64,000 bases of DNA. Source: Peribacillus muralis. GTDB lineage: Bacteria; Bacillota; Bacilli; Bacillales; DSM-1321. The translations under genes and the position numbers were made by a program. Below, one piece after another: positions 61,453 to 64,000 of the stretch. Each line of letters starts with the position of its first letter. Position 1 is the stretch's first letter. Below the pieces are notes generated by a model. The model saw only the letters and a program-made list of their open reading frames with translations, made no database searches and was not told where the DNA came from. The stretch is taken from contig NZ_CP017080.1 in the NCBI RefSeq assembly GCF_001645685.2, positions 2,222,001 through 2,286,000 on the forward strand, read 5' to 3'.

Positions 61453-61578
61453 GTGAATGGAAGCTTTTGCACTGGACGATTTTGGGGGAAAAGGTGAGGA
61501 AAAGGTACGTCCACGAATTTTTTTCACCTCTTTTATCCATGCTGTGCACATATTGGTTATCGACTTTATGGAAAATAA

Positions 61579-62976
61579 CTACATGGAAACATTCTTACGG
61601 TCACTAAGATCTTTAATGATCCTATTGTATTTTTCATCCGATAGTTTATAGAATATTGCGATAACTGCAATGGTAGCAATGGCCAGAGTGCTTGGATAGA
61701 TAAACATCAATCCTCTAATACTTTGCTGTACATTTGCAGATTGAACCGCATTTGGCACATAACCAACCAGCCCTAATACAAGCCCCGGAACAAAACCTGC
61801 AATGGCTTGAGAAAGCTTCCGACAGAAGGTGAAGAACGAATAAACAACGCCCTCGGATCGGTTACCGGTTTTCCATTCTCCATATTCGACAGCATCAGAA
61901 ACTAAAGCCCAGTTTAAGCTGTTAACAAATGAACTTCCAAAGAAAGCAAAGCAGGCCAGGATAATGAAAATCACGGCGTTATCTGCAAAAATATAAGCTG
62001 AAATGTCTCCTACAGCCCATATGGCACAACCTAATATATATGTAAGCTTCTTACCAACTTTTTTGACCATGAAAGGGACGAGTGCGACGCCTATGAACAC
62101 GCAGCCAATACTAAAAAAACCCATATAAGGTACAATGGAAACGTTCTTCAATACATACTGACAAAAATATACCTGAACAGCAAGTTTGACATTAAAAGCT
62201 GAAAAGGTAAATAAATTTACTAAGCACAGAACAAGTAAAGGAGTATTTTTAAATAATCCTTTGTAACTGTCAATCAATTTCACCTTTGTTTCCTTTGGTT
62301 TTTCGTGCACATATCTTTCTTTTACATGGACATAACCGTAGATTTGTAATAAGACACCTAAGAAGGCAAAAACGGATACAGCCACTACATAACCAGTAGA
62401 TTCGTTATTGAACATTAATACAATGGGCATAAACCCTACAGTCGTAATTAGAAGTCCTAAATTTGAACCTGCTTGCCTAAATGACGCCAATTCCGCCCTT
62501 TCCACGGGATCTTTCGTCATGGCAGGCACCATTGATCCATAAGGAATATTCGAGATGCTGTAAATGGTTCCGAACGCCATGTAGGTTACAAATGCCCAGA
62601 TAGTTTTTCCTGTCAGCGAGAAATCCGGGTTAGTAAAACTGACAATCGTTATTAAAGCAAGTGGAATCGCAGCATACAAGATGAATGGCCGAAACTTACC
62701 CTTAGGCCCAATATTCTTTCTGTTATCAATCCAAGTGCCTACTGTAATATCCGCGAATGCATCCCAAATCTTCGTTATCAAAAAAACTAGACCAGCTGTT
62801 GCAGAAGACAAACCCAATGAGTCCGTATAAAACTTGAGCAAGTATATCTGACCTAGATCAAACAAGAAATTATTACCTACATCTCCTAATCCGTAAGCGA
62901 TTTTCTCCTTAAGTTTTAGCTGTTTAGATGTATTGACCGATTGTATCCCCGAATCATTAACTACTGGTTGTGCCAT
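61579..62976 (-). CDS. GPH-family sugar symporter (glycoside-pentoside-hexuronide)
   Basis: A 465-residue transporter with about 12 helices. The N-terminal KIAYGLGDVGNNFLFDLGQI then YLLKFYTDSLGL and the motif LITKIWDAFADITVGTWIDN are the GPH family signature. SNIPYGSMVPAMTKDPVERA follows at about 140. It should import a glycoside, pentoside or hexuronide with Na+ or H+. AAGGAGAG precedes its ATG. No hydrolase gene is adjacent inside the window, so the substrate is open; the tail SDEKYNRIIKDLSDRK is cytoplasmic. Confidence 0.85.
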   Translation of the reverse strand: MAQPVVNDSGIQSVNTSKQLKLKEKIAYGLGDVGNNFLFDLGQIYLLKFYTDSLGLSSATAGLVFLITKIWDAFADITVGTWIDNRKNIGPKGKFRPFILYAAIPLALITIVSFTNPDFSLTGKTIWAFVTYMAFGTIYSISNIPYGSMVPAMTKDPVERAELASFRQAGSNLGLLITTVGFMPIVLMFNNESTGYVVAVSVFAFLGVLLQIYGYVHVKERYVHEKPKETKVKLIDSYKGLFKNTPLLVLCLVNLFTFSAFNVKLAVQVYFCQYVLKNVSIVPYMGFFSIGCVFIGVALVPFMVKKVGKKLTYILGCAIWAVGDISAYIFADNAVIFIILACFAFFGSSFVNSLNWALVSDAVEYGEWKTGNRSEGVVYSFFTFCRKLSQAIAGFVPGLVLGLVGYVPNAVQSANVQQSIRGLMFIYPSTLAIATIAVIAIFYKLSDEKYNRIIKDLSDRKNVSM

Positions 62977-63285
62977 AACTTCTCTCCTTAGACTGTTTGG
63001 ATTTTCTTTTTCCTTCTATTTTTGCAACAGAATAAAGAACCCTTTGGTTGTCCAATCGGAAGTTCATTTTATAATAATTGCATTAATCCTATTGAAATGC
63101 AAGGGTTTATTAAATTATTAATTCTAAAAAATTTGATAATTTACTATATTCACACTCTTTATTCCTTGAATGGCTATCAGATTAGTGTATAATGTGATTG
63201 GATTATACAATTGCAATTCTAATGTTTCCAAAGGAACGCAAGAGGAAACGACCGGTGGATTATTTCAGTACAGGAGGAAGATAAA
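62977..63285. promoter_or_regulatory. Divergent spacer, GPH symporter / ssuD
   Basis: For ssuD a promoter TTGAAT (63166-63171), 16-nt spacer, TATAAT (63188-63193) is clear. On the symporter side a 6-bp inverted repeat ttgcat (63078-63083) / atgcaa (63097-63102) could be an operator. AGGAGG at 63272-63277 serves ssuD. No S-box or T-box was recognised in the ssuD leader. Confidence 0.5.
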
Positions 63286-64000
63286 ATGAATGTGTTTTGG
63301 TTTATTCCAACAGGCGGGGACAGCCGCTATTTAGGGACATCAAAAGGCGGGCGTGATGTGGATTTCAATTACATGAAACAGCTTGCGCAAGCCATTGACT
63401 CTCTAGGATATCAGGGAGCTTTACTACCAACTGGACGATCTTGTGAAGATGCATGGGTAACGGCATCTTCGTTATTATCCGTCACTTCACGCATGAAATT
63501 TCTCGTAGCTCTTCGTCCAGGACTAATGCTGCCGTCCGTCGCAGCCCGTATGACGTCAACATTCGATAGATTATCAGGTGGACGTCTCTTAATCAATGTC
63601 GTTTCAGGAAGTAATCCCGCAGAGCAAGTTGGCGATGGTATTACGGTTGACCATGATGAACGGTATGAACTGACAAATGAATTTTTAGACGTATGGCGCT
63701 CCCTATTGGCAGAGGAAGAAGTTGAATATGAAGGAAAACACTTACATATTGATGGCGGCCGTCTAATTTTCCCACCGGTTCAAGCGCCTCACCCTCCTAT
63801 CTATTTTGGCGGCTCCTCAGAGAAAGCTCTTTCTGTAGCCGCAAAACACTGTGATGTGTATTTAACATGGGGGGAACCCGTTGATGCAGTAAAAGAAAAA
63901 ATCAATAGAGTAAGAGCTCTGGCTGAAAAAGAAGGACGTACCCTCACCTTCGGCATTCGTTTACATGTCATTGTTCGTGAAACGGAAGAAGAAGCTTGGC
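63286..64000 (+). CDS. ssuD: FMNH2-dependent alkanesulfonate monooxygenase (C-terminus beyond window)
   Basis: The gene starts at ATG 63286, 8 nt after AGGAGG, and runs off the window after about 238 codons. The start [20 protein letters not shown] and the stretches [37 protein letters not shown] and [18 protein letters not shown] are typical of SsuD, a bacterial luciferase-like TIM barrel. With reduced flavin and oxygen it splits alkanesulfonates to aldehyde and sulfite. The sulfite can then be reduced by CysJI encoded earlier in the window. SsuABC transporter and flavin reductase genes would be expected nearby but lie outside the visible part. Confidence 0.9.
   Translation, partial: MNVFWFIPTGGDSRYLGTSKGGRDVDFNYMKQLAQAIDSLGYQGALLPTGRSCEDAWVTASSLLSVTSRMKFLVALRPGLMLPSVAARMTSTFDRLSGGRLLINVVSGSNPAEQVGDGITVDHDERYELTNEFLDVWRSLLAEEEVEYEGKHLHIDGGRLIFPPVQAPHPPIYFGGSSEKALSVAAKHCDVYLTWGEPVDAVKEKINRVRALAEKEGRTLTFGIRLHVIVRETEEEAW

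Noticed and set aside
63411..63596. Leftward 61-codon frame in ssuD
   Set aside because: It is antisense to a well conserved part of ssuD and has no start signal.

Overview
The window looks like a chromosomal stretch of a spore-forming, aerobic Bacillaceae species. The gene content resembles Peribacillus or Bacillus simplex-type genomes: two gerA-type germinant receptor operons, a ythAB-like bd oxidase, a complete yngJIHGFE-type leucine catabolic operon, and many short AGGAGG-led genes with TTG or GTG starts. The species assignment is inference from gene content only. No rRNA, tRNA, CRISPR array or intact insertion sequence was seen. The first gene (MFS efflux) and the last gene (ssuD) run off the window edges.

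Layout. 0-3.7 kb: efflux pump with a divergent MarR regulator, an acyl-CoA synthetase and a small membrane protein. 3.8-10.1 kb: a sugar-acid operon (amidohydrolase, DgaE-like ammonia lyase, DagF-like aldolase, KDG kinase, GntR regulator, GntP permease) with a promoter, a palindrome and two cre-like sites. 10.2-15.5 kb: YppF-like protein, then cysL divergent from cysJI (assimilatory sulfite reductase). 15.5-23.2 kb: two gerA-type operons head to head. 23.4-28.6 kb: a flavin amine oxidase and a bd-type oxidase with a secreted FG-GAP-like protein. 28.6-37.2 kb: TetR regulator plus the leucine / 3-methylcrotonyl-CoA operon. 37.3-41.1 kb: an NrtR-controlled NAD salvage operon.

41-52 kb is an accessory zone. 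It holds small membrane or unknown proteins, an orphan YwqH/DUF5082-like protein, a Cys-rich 38-residue peptide and a decayed PTS EIIC fragment. It also holds a 561-residue unknown protein, an Excalibur-type coiled-coil protein, a frameshift-split ParB-like gene, and a xerS-type recombinase inactivated by a stop and an internal deletion. Just upstream of xerS lies a perfect 11-6-11 palindrome. An M15 peptidase with peptidoglycan-binding repeats follows. 52.5-60.3 kb is a polyol locus: CsbX/RbtT-type permease, mannitol-type PTS EIICB, MtlR-type activator, xylulokinase and Zn-dependent polyol dehydrogenase. 60.3-64 kb holds small proteins, a DinB-like protein, a GPH-family sugar symporter and the start of an alkanesulfonate monooxygenase gene.

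How the parts work together. The sugar-acid operon, read as a unit, describes a PTS-independent route: import by GntP, optional deacylation, deamination to 2-keto-3-deoxygluconate, phosphorylation, and cleavage to pyruvate and glyceraldehyde-3-phosphate. The leucine operon carries isovaleryl-CoA to acetoacetate and acetyl-CoA. The NAD operon turns nicotinamide into nicotinate, nicotinate mononucleotide and finally NAD. cysJI supplies sulfide, and ssuD supplies sulfite from sulfonates. The strongest candidates for something not yet described are the PTS-free glucosaminate-type pathway, the NrtR operon with its own palindrome, and the xerS pseudogene paired with a dif-like palindrome.
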